From the NCBI RefSeq assembly GCF_014648855.1, contig NZ_BMRX01000004.1:186001-250000 (forward strand): DNA of 64,000 bases. The letters are read 5' to 3'. How positions within the stretch are numbered: the stretch's first letter is position 1; each line of letters starts with the position of its first letter. The notes under the pieces are model-generated. The model was not told where the DNA came from, made no database searches, and was given only the letters and a program-made list of their open reading frames with translations. Positions 1 through 7,760 of this stretch are shown here, piece by piece. The position numbers and the translations under genes were made by a program. This DNA comes from Streptomyces parvulus (GTDB lineage Bacteria > Actinomycetota > Actinomycetes > Streptomycetales > Streptomycetaceae).

Positions 1-266
1 CCGTCAGAGGGGCCCAGTGCCTCCCGGACGACCTCGTTGACGAACCCGTGGCCGTAGAACTGGGCGGTGTCGACGTGGTCGACGCCGAGCTCCACCGCGC
101 GGCGCAGGAGGGCGACGGCGGCCGCCCGGTCGGTGTGCAGGCGTTCGAGCTGCATCGCGCCGTAGCCGATCCGCGAGACGGTACGGCCGGCGAGCCGTCC
201 CGCGCCGCCGGGGCGGGGCACTCCGGCGGCCGTGACTCGGGCGGATGAGGTACCGGATGACGTCAT
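1..266 (-). CDS. Aldo/keto reductase, N-terminal part (cut by window edge)
   Basis: The reverse strand reads from an ATG at 266 to the left edge without a stop. It contains SRIGYGAMQL followed by GVDHVDTAQFYG, the N-terminal strand and catalytic-Asp region (D-T-A-x-x-Y-G) of the aldo/keto reductase TIM barrel, so this is an NAD(P)H-dependent oxidoreductase that would act in the cytoplasm on an unknown carbonyl substrate. Only about 88 residues are visible; the Lys, His and cofactor site lie outside. It is divergent from the TetR gene at 350, and two palindromes lie between them, so TetR control is likely (inference). The short N-terminal tail before SRIGYGAMQ is low-complexity, so a start further downstream is possible. 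Confidence 0.85.
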   Translation of the reverse strand, partial: MTSSGTSSARVTAAGVPRPGGAGRLAGRTVSRIGYGAMQLERLHTDRAAAVALLRRAVELGVDHVDTAQFYGHGFVNEVVREALGPSD

Positions 267-297
267 GGGAGCCCGTCCTCGTGAGATGATGACAGAA

Positions 298-347
298 GCG
301 GAGGACCCTCCGCTAATTCGACTGTAGCACTACCGGAGGGCCCTCCG
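298..347. promoter_or_regulatory. Two palindromic TetR-type operator sites
   Basis: A near-palindrome GCGGAGGACCCTCCGC lies at 298-313 and a perfect one, CGGAGGGCCCTCCG, at 334-347, with centres 35 bp apart and an AT-richer stretch between. The second touches the TTG start of the TetR gene at 350. They lie between the divergent reductase and tetR genes, as expected for an autoregulating TetR repressor (inference). Confidence 0.6.
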
Positions 348-349
348 CT

Positions 350-973
350 TTGAGTCCGGACCAGGAACCCACACCCCGGAGCACGGACCCCGGGACACCC
401 GCGGCCGACCGCCCGCTGCGCGCGCACGCGCGGCGCAACCGCGAGAAGCTGATCGCCGCGGCCCGGGAGGCGTTCACCGCCGCGGACGACGGTGCCCCCC
501 TGGAGGGCATCGCCCGGGAGGCGGGCGTCGGCATCGGCACGCTCTACCGGCACTTCCCGACCCGTGAGGCGCTGGTGGAGGCCGTGTACGCCGCCGAACT
601 GGAGGCCGTCACGGCCGACGCGACGGCCCTGCTCGACGAACTGCCGCCCGAACGCGCCCTCCGCGCCTGGATGGAGCGCTACGCGGGCTTCGTCGCCACG
701 AAGCGCGCCATGGTCAACACCCTGCACAGCGGATGGGCCTCCGGACGGATCACGGCACCGGCCACGCGGGAACGCATCACGGCCGCGATCGGATCGCTCC
801 TGGCCGCCGGGGCGCGTACGGGCGCCCTCCGCGAAGACGTCGAGGCCGACGACGTCACCGCGATGCTGCTCGGCGTGTTCCTGTCGACGGCCGCCGAGGA
901 CGACCCGGCGCGCACCGGCCGGCTCCTCGACCTCGTCGTGGACGCGCTGCGCCCGCCGGTCCCCTCGCCGTGA
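350..973 (+). CDS. TetR/AcrR family transcriptional regulator
   Basis: A 207-residue DNA-binding repressor. The N-terminal helix-turn-helix is clear: NREKLIAAAREAFTAADD, then LEGIAREAGVGIGTLYRHFPTREALVEAVY at about residues 52-81. The rest is an all-helical ligand-binding domain of normal TetR length with no recognisable ligand signature. The start taken is the TTG at 350, the first in-frame initiator; it abuts a perfect palindrome, so the message may be almost leaderless. Divergence from the reductase at 266 with shared operators suggests it controls that gene and itself. The inducer is unknown. Confidence 0.9.
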   Translation: MSPDQEPTPRSTDPGTPAADRPLRAHARRNREKLIAAAREAFTAADDGAPLEGIAREAGVGIGTLYRHFPTREALVEAVYAAELEAVTADATALLDELPPERALRAWMERYAGFVATKRAMVNTLHSGWASGRITAPATRERITAAIGSLLAAGARTGALREDVEADDVTAMLLGVFLSTAAEDDPARTGRLLDLVVDALRPPVPSP

Positions 974-1015
974 CGCGCTCAGCGGGCGAGACCGCGGGAG
1001 GCACCGGGCGCCGGC

Positions 1016-1897
1016 TCACAGGAGGCCGGCCTCCCTCGCCGTCCACACCGAGGGGACCAGGGGCCGGTAGCCCAGCTCGCGCCGGATGCGGTCGGTGGAC
1101 AGCACGCCGTGCCAGGGGTCCGGGGTCTCGCGGTCGCGGACCTCCCCCGGCACGGGAAGACCGTTCAGCAGGAACAGGTCGACCGTGGTGACCGGGGCGT
1201 CGTCCGCGATGTTGTAGACGCCCCGCGCGCTCGGCGCGTACAGCAGCCGTCTGAGGCCCTGCGCCACGTCCACGTGGTGCCCCATGTGCAGGCGCTGCAT
1301 GGCGGGCCACCGCGGAGCCCACGCCATCACGTCGGCGAGATGCGGGTCGCCCTCGCCGTAGACGAAGGGCAGCCGGGCGATGCGCAGGTCCCGCAGGCCC
1401 TCCAGCCGGGCGAGCGCGCGCTCCGCCTCCCACTTGGACTCGGGGTAGGCGCCCCACAGATGCGTGCCCGGCACGGTCTCGTCGCTCTCCACCAGCGGCC
1501 TGCCCCTCCCGGCGCCGTAGACCAGTCCCGTGCTGACCTGGACGAACCGCCCCACGCCCGAGGCGGCCGCCGCCCGGCCCAGCTCCACGGCCGCGTCGTG
1601 GTTGACCGCCCGCGCCTCCTCGTCCGGGACACCGCGGAAGGCGGCGGCGACGTTGACCACCGCGTCCACGCCCGCCGTGGCCCTGCCGAGCACCTCCGCG
1701 TCGCGCAGGTCGCCCACCAGCACCTCGGCCCCGAGCGCGGCGAACCGCTCGCCGCGCGCCGCGTCCCGTACCAGCACCCGCAGCCGCTCGCCGGGGGCCG
1801 CGCTCCGCAGCAGCCTCGGCACCAGCCGCCGTCCCACCTGTCCCGTCGCCCCCGTCACCAGGGTCAGCACGGCCGCCTCCTCATGTGTCGTATTCAT
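1016..1897 (-). CDS. NAD(P)-dependent epimerase/dehydratase (SDR)
   Basis: A 293-residue extended short-chain dehydrogenase-like protein. The Rossmann glycine motif is TLVTGATGQVGRRLVPRL at about residues 12-29, followed by the Asp-rich strand VLVGDLRDAE. The later YPESKWEAE gives the catalytic Tyr-x-x-x-Lys. This supports nucleotide-sugar or general NAD(P)H oxidoreductase chemistry in the cytoplasm; the substrate cannot be read. It is divergent from an MmyB-type XRE regulator at 2000, a common pairing in Streptomyces (family knowledge), with a 25-bp inverted repeat between them. Confidence 0.88.
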   Translation of the reverse strand: MNTTHEEAAVLTLVTGATGQVGRRLVPRLLRSAAPGERLRVLVRDAARGERFAALGAEVLVGDLRDAEVLGRATAGVDAVVNVAAAFRGVPDEEARAVNHDAAVELGRAAAASGVGRFVQVSTGLVYGAGRGRPLVESDETVPGTHLWGAYPESKWEAERALARLEGLRDLRIARLPFVYGEGDPHLADVMAWAPRWPAMQRLHMGHHVDVAQGLRRLLYAPSARGVYNIADDAPVTTVDLFLLNGLPVPGEVRDRETPDPWHGVLSTDRIRRELGYRPLVPSVWTAREAGLL

Positions 1898-1944
1898 GTC
1901 CGAAAGCGTGGCGCCGCCGCGGCCGCGGCGGGAGAGACGCGGTC

Positions 1945-1969
1945 ATCCAGGGAGCGGCTCTCCCTGGAT
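1945..1969. promoter_or_regulatory. 25-bp inverted-repeat operator between epimerase and XRE regulator
   Basis: Perfect 10-nt arms ATCCAGGGAG and CTCCCTGGAT flank a 5-nt centre, 30 bp before the XRE start and 48 bp before the epimerase start. Position and symmetry suit the binding site of the adjacent MmyB-type regulator acting on both divergent genes (inference). Confidence 0.65.
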
Positions 1970-1999
1970 ACGGGTGCGGTCGCGAGGGATGCTGGAGCC

Positions 2000-2830
2000 A
2001 TGGATCGCACCGGTCTGGCCGACTTCCTGCGGCGCGCCCGCACCCGTCTGAGCCCCGGCGACGTGGGTCTCAGCGCGGGCCCGCGGCGCCGTACTCCGGG
2101 GCTGCGCCGCGAGGAGGTCGCTCTTCTGGCGGGGATGTCCACGGACTACTACGCGCGGCTGGAGCAGCGGCGCGGCTCGCACCCCTCCCGGCAGATGCTG
2201 ACCGCTCTCGCCCGCGCGCTGCGGCTCACGGACGCCGAGCGGGACCACCTGTTCCACCTGGCGGGCGAGGAGCCGCCCCGGCCGGGTGGTTCCTCGGACC
2301 ACGTCCGCCCGGGCCTGCTGCTGATCCTGGACCGCCTGCACGACCTGCCGGCCGCGGTCGTGAGCGACTGGGGCGTGATGCTGGCGCAGAACACGATGTC
2401 CGTCGCCCTGACCGGTGAGCACACCGGCACGAACCTCATCCGGCGCTGGTTCACGGTGCCCGGCGCACGGGGCATCGCCCCGCCGGAGAACCACGCCCAG
2501 CACACCCGGGCCCACGTGGCGAGCCTGCGGGCCGTCACCGCGGCCCGCCCCGACGATCCGGGGCCGGCCGCCCTCGTGGCCGAACTCCGGGCCCGGTCGG
2601 CCGAGTTCGAGGCGCTCTGGCTGGAGCACGACGTGGTGGTCCGCCGCCCGTCGCCGAAGAGCTTCGTGCACCCCGTCGTCGGCGTCCTCGACCTCGACTG
2701 CGAGGTGCTGCTCGGCGACGGCCACAGCCAGCAGCTGATCGTCCACTCGGCGCGTCCGGGCACCACGGCGTACGAGCGGCTGGCCCTGCTGCGGGTGATC
2801 GGGGTGCAGGACCTCGCTCCCCGGCCGTAG
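2000..2830 (+). CDS. XRE family regulator with MmyB-like ligand-binding domain
   Basis: A 276-residue regulator. The N-terminus LADFLRRARTRLSPGDVG leads into the helix-turn-helix TPGLRREEVALLAGMSTDYYARLEQ at about residues 34-58. The C-terminal 170 residues, with AVVSDWGVMLAQNTMSVAL and FVHPVVGVLDLDCEVLL, match the MmyB-like PAS-type domain of this Streptomyces family (recognised by pattern). The ATG at 2000 was chosen because the N-terminal helix starts there. It probably represses the divergent oxidoreductase through the inverted repeat at 1945-1969. Confidence 0.9.
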   Translation: MDRTGLADFLRRARTRLSPGDVGLSAGPRRRTPGLRREEVALLAGMSTDYYARLEQRRGSHPSRQMLTALARALRLTDAERDHLFHLAGEEPPRPGGSSDHVRPGLLLILDRLHDLPAAVVSDWGVMLAQNTMSVALTGEHTGTNLIRRWFTVPGARGIAPPENHAQHTRAHVASLRAVTAARPDDPGPAALVAELRARSAEFEALWLEHDVVVRRPSPKSFVHPVVGVLDLDCEVLLGDGHSQQLIVHSARPGTTAYERLALLRVIGVQDLAPRP

Positions 2831-2913
2831 GGACGGCGCCACGGGGCGGGGAGCCGGGGCCGGCCGCCGCGGGCCGGTCGGGGCCGCCCCGTTCACGGTC
2901 CACGCGTACGGCG

Positions 2914-2945
2914 ACGCCCGCCCCGGGACGGCCCGGGGCGGGCGT
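2914..2945. terminator. Bidirectional hairpin terminator
   Basis: Perfect 14-bp GC-rich arms (2914-2927 and 2932-2945) with a 4-nt ACGG loop lie between the convergent XRE and sigma-factor genes. There is no U-tract, as is usual for Streptomyces terminators. Confidence 0.7.
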
Positions 2946-3037
2946 GTGGCGGCACGAGGCGGGCGCGGCTCACGGGCTTCCTGGTCCGGGACGTCCGGTA
3001 ACGCGCCGTTCCCCGGTCGAGGCCCGCCCGGCAGGGT

Positions 3038-3880
3038 TCAGTTGGTGGCCAGCATGCCCTCCCTCAGGCGGCCCAGGAGACGCGAGATCAGCCGGGAGAC
3101 GTGCATCTGCGAGACGCCGAGCCGCTCGCCGATCTCCTTCTGGGTCAGCTCGTCGACGAAGCGCCAGTGGATGATCTGCCGGTCCCGCTCGTCCAGTTCG
3201 GAGATCATCGGCGCGAGCGCGTGGAAGTCGTCCACGAGCGCCAGCGCGGCGTCGTCGGTGCCGATGAAGTCGGCCAGGGCCGCCTCGCCGTCCTCACTGC
3301 CGCTGATGGCCGCGTCCAGGGACGAGGAGTTGTAGCCGTTGGAGGCCACCCGGGCCTCGCGGACCTCCTCCTCCGGCAGGTTCATCAGCTCGGCCAGTTC
3401 GCCGGTCGTGGGGGTGCGCCCGAGCCGGCTGCGCAGCTCCTCGGTGGCGCGGGCCAGCTGGACGCGGGCCTCCTGGAGGCGCCGCGGGACGTGCACCGCC
3501 CACGAGGTGTCCCGGAAGAAGCGCTTCATCTCGCCGACGATGTACGGCACGGCGAACGAGGTGAACTCCACCTCGCGCGAGATCTCGAACCGGTCGATGG
3601 CCTTGATCAGGCCGATCATGCCGACCTGGACGATGTCCTCCATCTCCTCCGGCCCGCGGCTGCGGAACCGGCCGGCCGCGAACCGGACCAGCGACATGTT
3701 CATCTCTATGAGGGTGTTGCGCGCGTACTGGTATTCCGGCGTGCCCTCCTCCAGCACGGCCAGCTGGTCGAAGAAGAGTCTCGACAGCTCCCGGGCGTCC
3801 TTGGGCGCCACTTTGGACGGATCCGCCACTTCCGGCATCGCGGCGCGGCACCCGGCCGCCTGCACGGTCGTCGCCATCAT
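3038..3880 (-). CDS. RNA polymerase sigma factor, SigB/SigF/SigG family
   Basis: A 280-residue group 3 sigma factor. Region 2 is seen in MEDIVQVGMIGLIKAIDRF and FTSFAVPYIVGEMKRFFRDTSW (core binding and -10 recognition), region 3 in RLGRTPTTGELAELMNLPEEEV, and the region 4 helix-turn-helix in LTQKEIGERLGVSQMHVSRLISRLL near the C-terminus. The extension RDTSWAVHVPRRLQE is typical of SigB/SigF factors of stress response and development, which are usually held by RsbW-type anti-sigma kinases; one such kinase lies at 6125. Two adjacent ATGs (3880, 3877) follow a GGGAGGG ribosome site. A SigB-class promoter motif at 3939-3963 suggests autoregulation. Confidence 0.93.
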   Translation of the reverse strand: MMATTVQAAGCRAAMPEVADPSKVAPKDARELSRLFFDQLAVLEEGTPEYQYARNTLIEMNMSLVRFAAGRFRSRGPEEMEDIVQVGMIGLIKAIDRFEISREVEFTSFAVPYIVGEMKRFFRDTSWAVHVPRRLQEARVQLARATEELRSRLGRTPTTGELAELMNLPEEEVREARVASNGYNSSSLDAAISGSEDGEAALADFIGTDDAALALVDDFHALAPMISELDERDRQIIHWRFVDELTQKEIGERLGVSQMHVSRLISRLLGRLREGMLATN

Positions 3881-4204
3881 CTATTCCCTCCCGCATCGCT
3901 CCGGCGCTCGCCGGACCGTGAAATTGACGTTGCACGGCGTACCCCGCCTTCCTCCCGACATGCCTGGCGATTTCGTCCGTGAGGCGAGGCTCACGTCGGA
4001 CGGCCGTAGGCCCAGGTGGGAGGCGCGCCGACCGGCCCCCGCACGACCGGTCCTCCGACCCGGGACCAACCCGCCTCGGACCCAGGTCTGAGCCCTCCCT
4101 GGACCGCGGTCGGGGCAGGGGCCGTCCGCAGGGCCGATGTGCCGGCCGGAGCCGGTGCACAGACTCGTCACGTGCCGGTCCGGCCCCCCACAGGAGGACA
4201 CCTC
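3881..4204. other. Intergenic region between sigma factor and peptidase
   Basis: This 324-base divergent gap holds the candidate SigB-type promoter at 3939-3963 and, at its right end, the ACAGGAGGACACC ribosome site of the peptidase gene. No convincing small gene, RNA or attachment site was seen in the rest. Confidence 0.6.
3939..3963 (-). promoter_or_regulatory. Candidate SigB-type promoter of the sigma gene
   Basis: Read on the reverse strand there is GCAT, 15 bases, then GGGTAC. This fits the published S. coelicolor SigB consensus GNNT-N14-16-GGGTAC/T (established knowledge). It lies about 60 bases before the sigma-factor start, so the gene may be transcribed by its own or a related holoenzyme. 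Confidence 0.5.
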
Positions 4205-5668
4205 ATGCGCAGAAGTATGTCCCTCGCCCTCACCGCCGCCGCCTTGGCGGCGACCGCGCTGCCCGCGGCCGCCTCGCCGCCGGCCAGCAGCCGGGCACCG
4301 GCACCGAGCGCCCTGGAGTGGGGCCCCTGCCCCGAGGGCGCCGACGCGCCCCGCCTGCAGTGCTCGACGCTCGAAGTCCCCCTGGACTACCGCGAACCGG
4401 ACGGACGGCGGATCGAGATCGCCGTCTCCCGGCTGGCGAGCGAGAAGCCGTCCCTGCGGCGCGGCGTCCTGATCACCAACCCGGGCGGACCGGGCGGGGC
4501 GGGACTGTCGTATCCGGCCGTACTCGCCGCCTCGGGCCTGCCGCGCAGCGTGCTCGACTCCTACGACATCATCGGCTTCGACCCGCGCGGCGTCGGCCGC
4601 AGCGCCCCCGTGACCTGTGACCTGACGCGGGAACAGCAGTGGCGCGGCAACTTCCCCCCGTACGCCCGCACCGCGGCCGACGTACGGCGCGAGGTCCCCT
4701 ACGCGCGGCGGATCGCCGAGCAGTGCGCCGGCTCGCGGACGGCGTGGATGCTGCCGCACACCACCACCCCCAACACCGCGCGGGACATGGACCGCCTGCG
4801 CGCTGCCCTGGGCGAGCGGAAGATCTCCTACCTCGGCGCCTCGTACGGCAGTTACCTGGGCGCGGTCTACACGACGCTGTTCCCGCGGCGCGGCGACCGG
4901 ATCGTCCTCGACAGCAACATGGGGCCCGGCGGCTACGACATCACGGCCATGCGGCTGCTCGCCCGGGGGATGGAGGACCGCTTCCCCGACTTCGCGGCCT
5001 ACGCCGCCGCCCACCCCGAGTACGGTCTCGGCTCCACGCCGGGGCAGGTCAAGGCCAAGTTCTACGAGCTGGTGAAGCGCCTGGACGCCGAGCCCGTGCA
5101 GGGCGTCAACGGCATCGCCTTCCGCGGGCACACCTTCGAACAGCTCTACGCGGACGGCTCCATGCCGAAGCTCGCCGAGTTCTGGCAGGCGGTCGACACG
5201 GGTGCCGAGCTGCCGGTTCCCGAACCGCCCGCGACGCTGGAGAACCTGCTGGCCTCGCGCTTCGCCGTGGTCTGCGGTGACTCTCGCTGGCCGGGTGCGG
5301 TCCGGCAGTACCAGCGCAACGTCGCCGTCGACCGGCTCAAGTACCCGATGCTCGGCGGCTCGACGGCGAGCATCAACCCCTGCGCGTTCTGGCCCGAGGA
5401 ACGGACCGAACCGCCGGTGCGCATCACCGGCCGCGGGCCCTCGAACGTGCTGATGCTGCAGAACGAGCGCGACCCGGGCACCCCGCTGGCCGGCGCACAA
5501 CGACTCCGGCGGGCGTTCGGCGGGCGGGCCACGATGGTGACCGTCGACCAGGGCGGCCACGGCGTCTACCCGTACGGCCGCAACACCTGCGCCAACGACG
5601 CGGCGACGGCCTTCCTCACCACCGGCGAACGCCCCGCGCGCGATCTCGCCTGCGCCGCCCGTCCGTAG
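4205..5668 (+). CDS. Secreted alpha/beta hydrolase, tripeptidyl aminopeptidase (S33) type
   Basis: A 487-residue exported serine hydrolase. Residues 1-24 are a Sec-type signal peptide (RR followed by an Ala/Leu-rich core and AAASP). The alpha/beta fold carries the oxyanion segment TNPGGPGGAG near 91-100, the nucleophile motif GASYGSYLG with Ser213, a late Asp in NERDPGTPL, and the His in DQGGHGVYP. The TAP-like C-terminal domain and overall length match Streptomyces SlpD/SlpE and tripeptidyl aminopeptidases, which trim tripeptides from extracellular proteins. The ATG follows a strong AGGAGG. The exact specificity is inferred. Confidence 0.9.
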   Translation: MRRSMSLALTAAALAATALPAAASPPASSRAPAPSALEWGPCPEGADAPRLQCSTLEVPLDYREPDGRRIEIAVSRLASEKPSLRRGVLITNPGGPGGAGLSYPAVLAASGLPRSVLDSYDIIGFDPRGVGRSAPVTCDLTREQQWRGNFPPYARTAADVRREVPYARRIAEQCAGSRTAWMLPHTTTPNTARDMDRLRAALGERKISYLGASYGSYLGAVYTTLFPRRGDRIVLDSNMGPGGYDITAMRLLARGMEDRFPDFAAYAAAHPEYGLGSTPGQVKAKFYELVKRLDAEPVQGVNGIAFRGHTFEQLYADGSMPKLAEFWQAVDTGAELPVPEPPATLENLLASRFAVVCGDSRWPGAVRQYQRNVAVDRLKYPMLGGSTASINPCAFWPEERTEPPVRITGRGPSNVLMLQNERDPGTPLAGAQRLRRAFGGRATMVTVDQGGHGVYPYGRNTCANDAATAFLTTGERPARDLACAARP

Positions 5669-5677
5669 CGCCGGCGC

Positions 5678-6088
5678 TCAGGGTGCGGTGACCCGCTTCA
5701 CGACGGTCCCGGTGTCGGGGGCCGTCGTGAAGAAGTCCTCGAGACCCGAGAGCGTGAACAGACGCCGCACCGTAGGCCTGAGCGGCCCCGTGATGACGAG
5801 AGCGGGCAGCCGGTGGTGGGCGCGGATGAGGGCGTTGAGGGTGGAGGAGTCGCCGAAGACGAGCGCGGAGAGGTCCACCACGGTCGTGTGCGGTCTGTCC
5901 GCCACGCTCTGCTGGAGGGCGAACTGCAGAACGGGCGCGGTGTCGATGTCGACCTCTCCGGCGACGCGCAGTACGCGCAGCACGCCGCGGCCGGGCACGG
6001 TCATGTCCTCGGCCGTCACTTCGAGGATGCCGTCGTGCCAGCGCCCGCTGGGTACGAAGCCGTTCGCGGCCCAGTCGGCGATGTCCAT
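5678..6088 (-). CDS. STAS-domain anti-sigma factor antagonist (RsbV/SpoIIAA-like)
   Basis: A 136-residue protein with one STAS domain from about residue 36 onward. The phospho-acceptor loop reads VVDLSALVFGDSSTLNALI, with the D-S-S seen in SpoIIAA-like antagonists. Such proteins, when dephosphorylated, bind RsbW-type kinases and release a sigma factor (family knowledge). It lies 36 bases downstream of an RsbW-like gene on the same strand, so the two probably form an operon. It ends 9 bases from the convergent peptidase gene. Confidence 0.85.
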   Translation of the reverse strand: MDIADWAANGFVPSGRWHDGILEVTAEDMTVPGRGVLRVLRVAGEVDIDTAPVLQFALQQSVADRPHTTVVDLSALVFGDSSTLNALIRAHHRLPALVITGPLRPTVRRLFTLSGLEDFFTTAPDTGTVVKRVTAP

Positions 6089-6124
6089 CTCGGTCCTTCC
6101 TTGGGAGCGGGCGGTGCGGAAACG

Positions 6125-6574
6125 TCACAGCGGAAGGCAGGCCACTATCGTCTTGCCGCTGCCGTCCGGCAGCGGCCGGACGTAGAGGGTGCGGCACAGG
6201 CGGCTCGCCAGCGCCCAGCCGAAGCCCCCCGGCGTGCTGCGCTCCGCCTCCAGCACATGGGGCGAGAGGGGGCTGCGGTCGGTGATCTGGAGCATCAGCT
6301 CACCGTGCACGACGTGGGCGCTGAACGCCGTGAGGCCGCCGCCGTGCCGGTTGGCGTTGGTCACCAACTCGCTGGTCACCAGCAGCGCGTCCGCCACCTC
6401 GGTGCCGGACGGCCCGCCCCGCGCCGCGTAGTGGCCGTCGAGCAGGTGCCGGACGGTGTCCCGCGCCTCGCCCGCCGTCATCGGCGGCGGCGACTTGCCC
6501 GGAACCGGCGGACCGAGCGGTGCGACCCCCTCGGGGGGCGTCCGCGTCAGATCGCCGTGGTGCGAATCCATCAC
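6125..6574 (-). CDS. ATP-binding protein, RsbW/SpoIIAB-like anti-sigma kinase
   Basis: A 149-residue GHKL ATPase. The N-box is TSELVTNANRHGGG at about residues 67-80 and a G-box-like GGFGWALASRL follows near 115-125, as in the many RsbW-like kinases of Streptomyces. Such proteins bind sigma factors and phosphorylate STAS antagonists. The N-terminal 30 residues are Pro-rich and disordered. The ATG sits after GGGAGGTAAGTG. It is upstream of, and probably cotranscribed with, the STAS gene at 5678. Whether its client is the sigma factor at 3038 is inference from proximity. Confidence 0.85.
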   Translation of the reverse strand: MMDSHHGDLTRTPPEGVAPLGPPVPGKSPPPMTAGEARDTVRHLLDGHYAARGGPSGTEVADALLVTSELVTNANRHGGGLTAFSAHVVHGELMLQITDRSPLSPHVLEAERSTPGGFGWALASRLCRTLYVRPLPDGSGKTIVACLPL

Positions 6575-6883
6575 TTACCTCCCGGAACACCACCGGGACA
6601 GCCATCCGGCCCGGTTTGTCCCTACCTCCTGCCCCCACTCCACCAGTTCAACGCTGTCCCCGGGGGCATCACGCTCCACATACGCCGGAAGGTGGACACT
6701 TGACGGACCGTGAGAGGATGGTGTGACAAGAGTCCGACCGCCCCTCTGGACCTGAGGGGGCCCATTGGATCCGGGCGTTGCCCTCACCACGGGAAACCGG
6801 ATCTGCCACCGCCACGGCCGCGACCACCCGGCCGGGCCGTCGCAGGTGGTGGACTCACACGACCCCCATGAAGGGGGGCGAGC

Positions 6884-7222
6884 ATGAGCATCCCCGTCAC
6901 GATCGACGGCGACCGGGCCGTGATCTCTCCGCGCGGAGCGATCGACCAGGACACCCGGCCCGGCCTGTCCACCGCGGCGGACTCGCTGCCGGCCTCGGTC
7001 ACCTCGGTGACCTGGGACCTGCGCGAGGTCGTCTTCATGGACTCCGCGGGCCTGCACCTGCTGGAGGACCAGCACCGCACGGCACTCGGACGGGGCGGCA
7101 GCATCACGCTGGCCGGCCCGCAGACCCAGCCGCTGCACCTGCTGCGACTGGCCGCGCAAATGTACCCGGCGGGCCCGTGGAGCCCGCTCCTCGCCGGCCT
7201 TCCGCCGACGGACGCGGCCTGA
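6884..7222 (+). CDS. STAS-domain protein, second anti-sigma antagonist
   Basis: A 112-residue compact STAS protein. The strand-loop-helix TSVTWDLREVVFMDSAGLHLLED near residues 45-67 carries Asp-Ser at the phospho-acceptor site (DSAG in place of DSSG). It is divergent from the RsbW/STAS pair and starts at an ATG after AAGGGGGGCGAGC. It may be an alternative partner for the same kinase, or act in a different switch. A hairpin at 7291-7309 is the likely terminator. Confidence 0.82.
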   Translation: MSIPVTIDGDRAVISPRGAIDQDTRPGLSTAADSLPASVTSVTWDLREVVFMDSAGLHLLEDQHRTALGRGGSITLAGPQTQPLHLLRLAAQMYPAGPWSPLLAGLPPTDAA

Positions 7223-7290
7223 GGACGGCGCCAGTGCGTCACACCGTGGCGCCCGCCGCCCCGCCGCCCCCGTCCGGCCGCCCGGCCACC

Positions 7291-7309
7291 CCGTCCCTCT
7301 CCGGGACGG
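7291..7309. terminator. Hairpin between STAS gene and small reverse ORF
   Basis: CCGTCCC and GGGACGG (7 bp) flank a 5-nt loop. It lies between the stop of the STAS gene (7222) and the stop of the small reverse-strand ORF (7314), so it could serve both. Confidence 0.45.
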
Positions 7310-7313
7310 CGCG

Positions 7314-7529
7314 TCAGGCGGCCGGGCGGGAGGCTCGGCGGCCACCCTGCCGACGCCGCCGGGCCACCGATACGGCGCCCGTCCGCTCCTGCCACTCCGC
7401 CTCGGCCGTCTCCGCGGCCGCACCCCGGTAGGCCGGGGCCAGGAACAGGTTCCTCCACTGCGGCGTCGGCGCCACCGCCGACGGCCGGCCGTCACTCGCC
7501 ACTCGCTTCTCACTCGGCCCTCGTCGCAT
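7314..7529 (-). CDS. Small hypothetical protein (71 aa)
   Basis: A short reverse-strand frame from an ATG at 7529 in the otherwise gene-free stretch 7223-7760. The product begins MRRGPSEKRVASDG, has a middle PQWRNLFLAPAYRG segment with two tryptophans nearby, and ends in an Arg-rich tail (VARRRRQGGRRAS). No domain is recognised. It ends next to a hairpin, convergent with the STAS gene, which is how a real gene would be placed. The ribosome site is weak. The rest of this gap shows only structured leader sequence before the PTS gene. Confidence 0.35.
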   Translation of the reverse strand: MRRGPSEKRVASDGRPSAVAPTPQWRNLFLAPAYRGAAAETAEAEWQERTGAVSVARRRRQGGRRASRPAA

Positions 7530-7708
7530 GCTCACACCTTCGCTCACCGGCGGCCGGCCCGCTGCGGGCCCACGACCGCGACCGCACGCGCGGCCACCCC
7601 TCCGATGTCCCGCACACCGGCCCGCAAACGTCCGGCGCGTCCCACGCGAGGGCCCGGTGCGCGCCGGCCGCCGATCCATGGACAGCCGCCAACCTGCTGT
7701 GATGTGAT

Positions 7709-7735
7709 CCGTCCGGCGGACGGACGGGTCCGTCC
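7709..7735 (+). promoter_or_regulatory. Two overlapping hairpins in the leader of the PTS gene
   Basis: CCGTCCG-G-CGGACGG (7709-7723) and GGACGG-GT-CCGTCC (7722-7735) share two bases, so the RNA could form one or the other, 25 bases before the PTS start. It may be a DNA-protein operator or an RNA switch; nothing decides between these. Confidence 0.35.
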
Positions 7736-7760
7736 CCCCAGGCTCGAAAGTTCCGTACAC

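Noticed and set aside
48..248. Forward 66-codon frame at the left edge
   Set aside because: Antisense to the aldo/keto reductase, whose motifs are clear on the other strand.
3881..5560. A 559-codon reverse frame over the peptidase
   Set aside because: Shadow of the secreted hydrolase at 4205-5668; no domain pattern.
5831..6703. Forward frames over the STAS and kinase genes
   Set aside because: Antisense shadows; the reverse-strand proteins have clear STAS and GHKL motifs.
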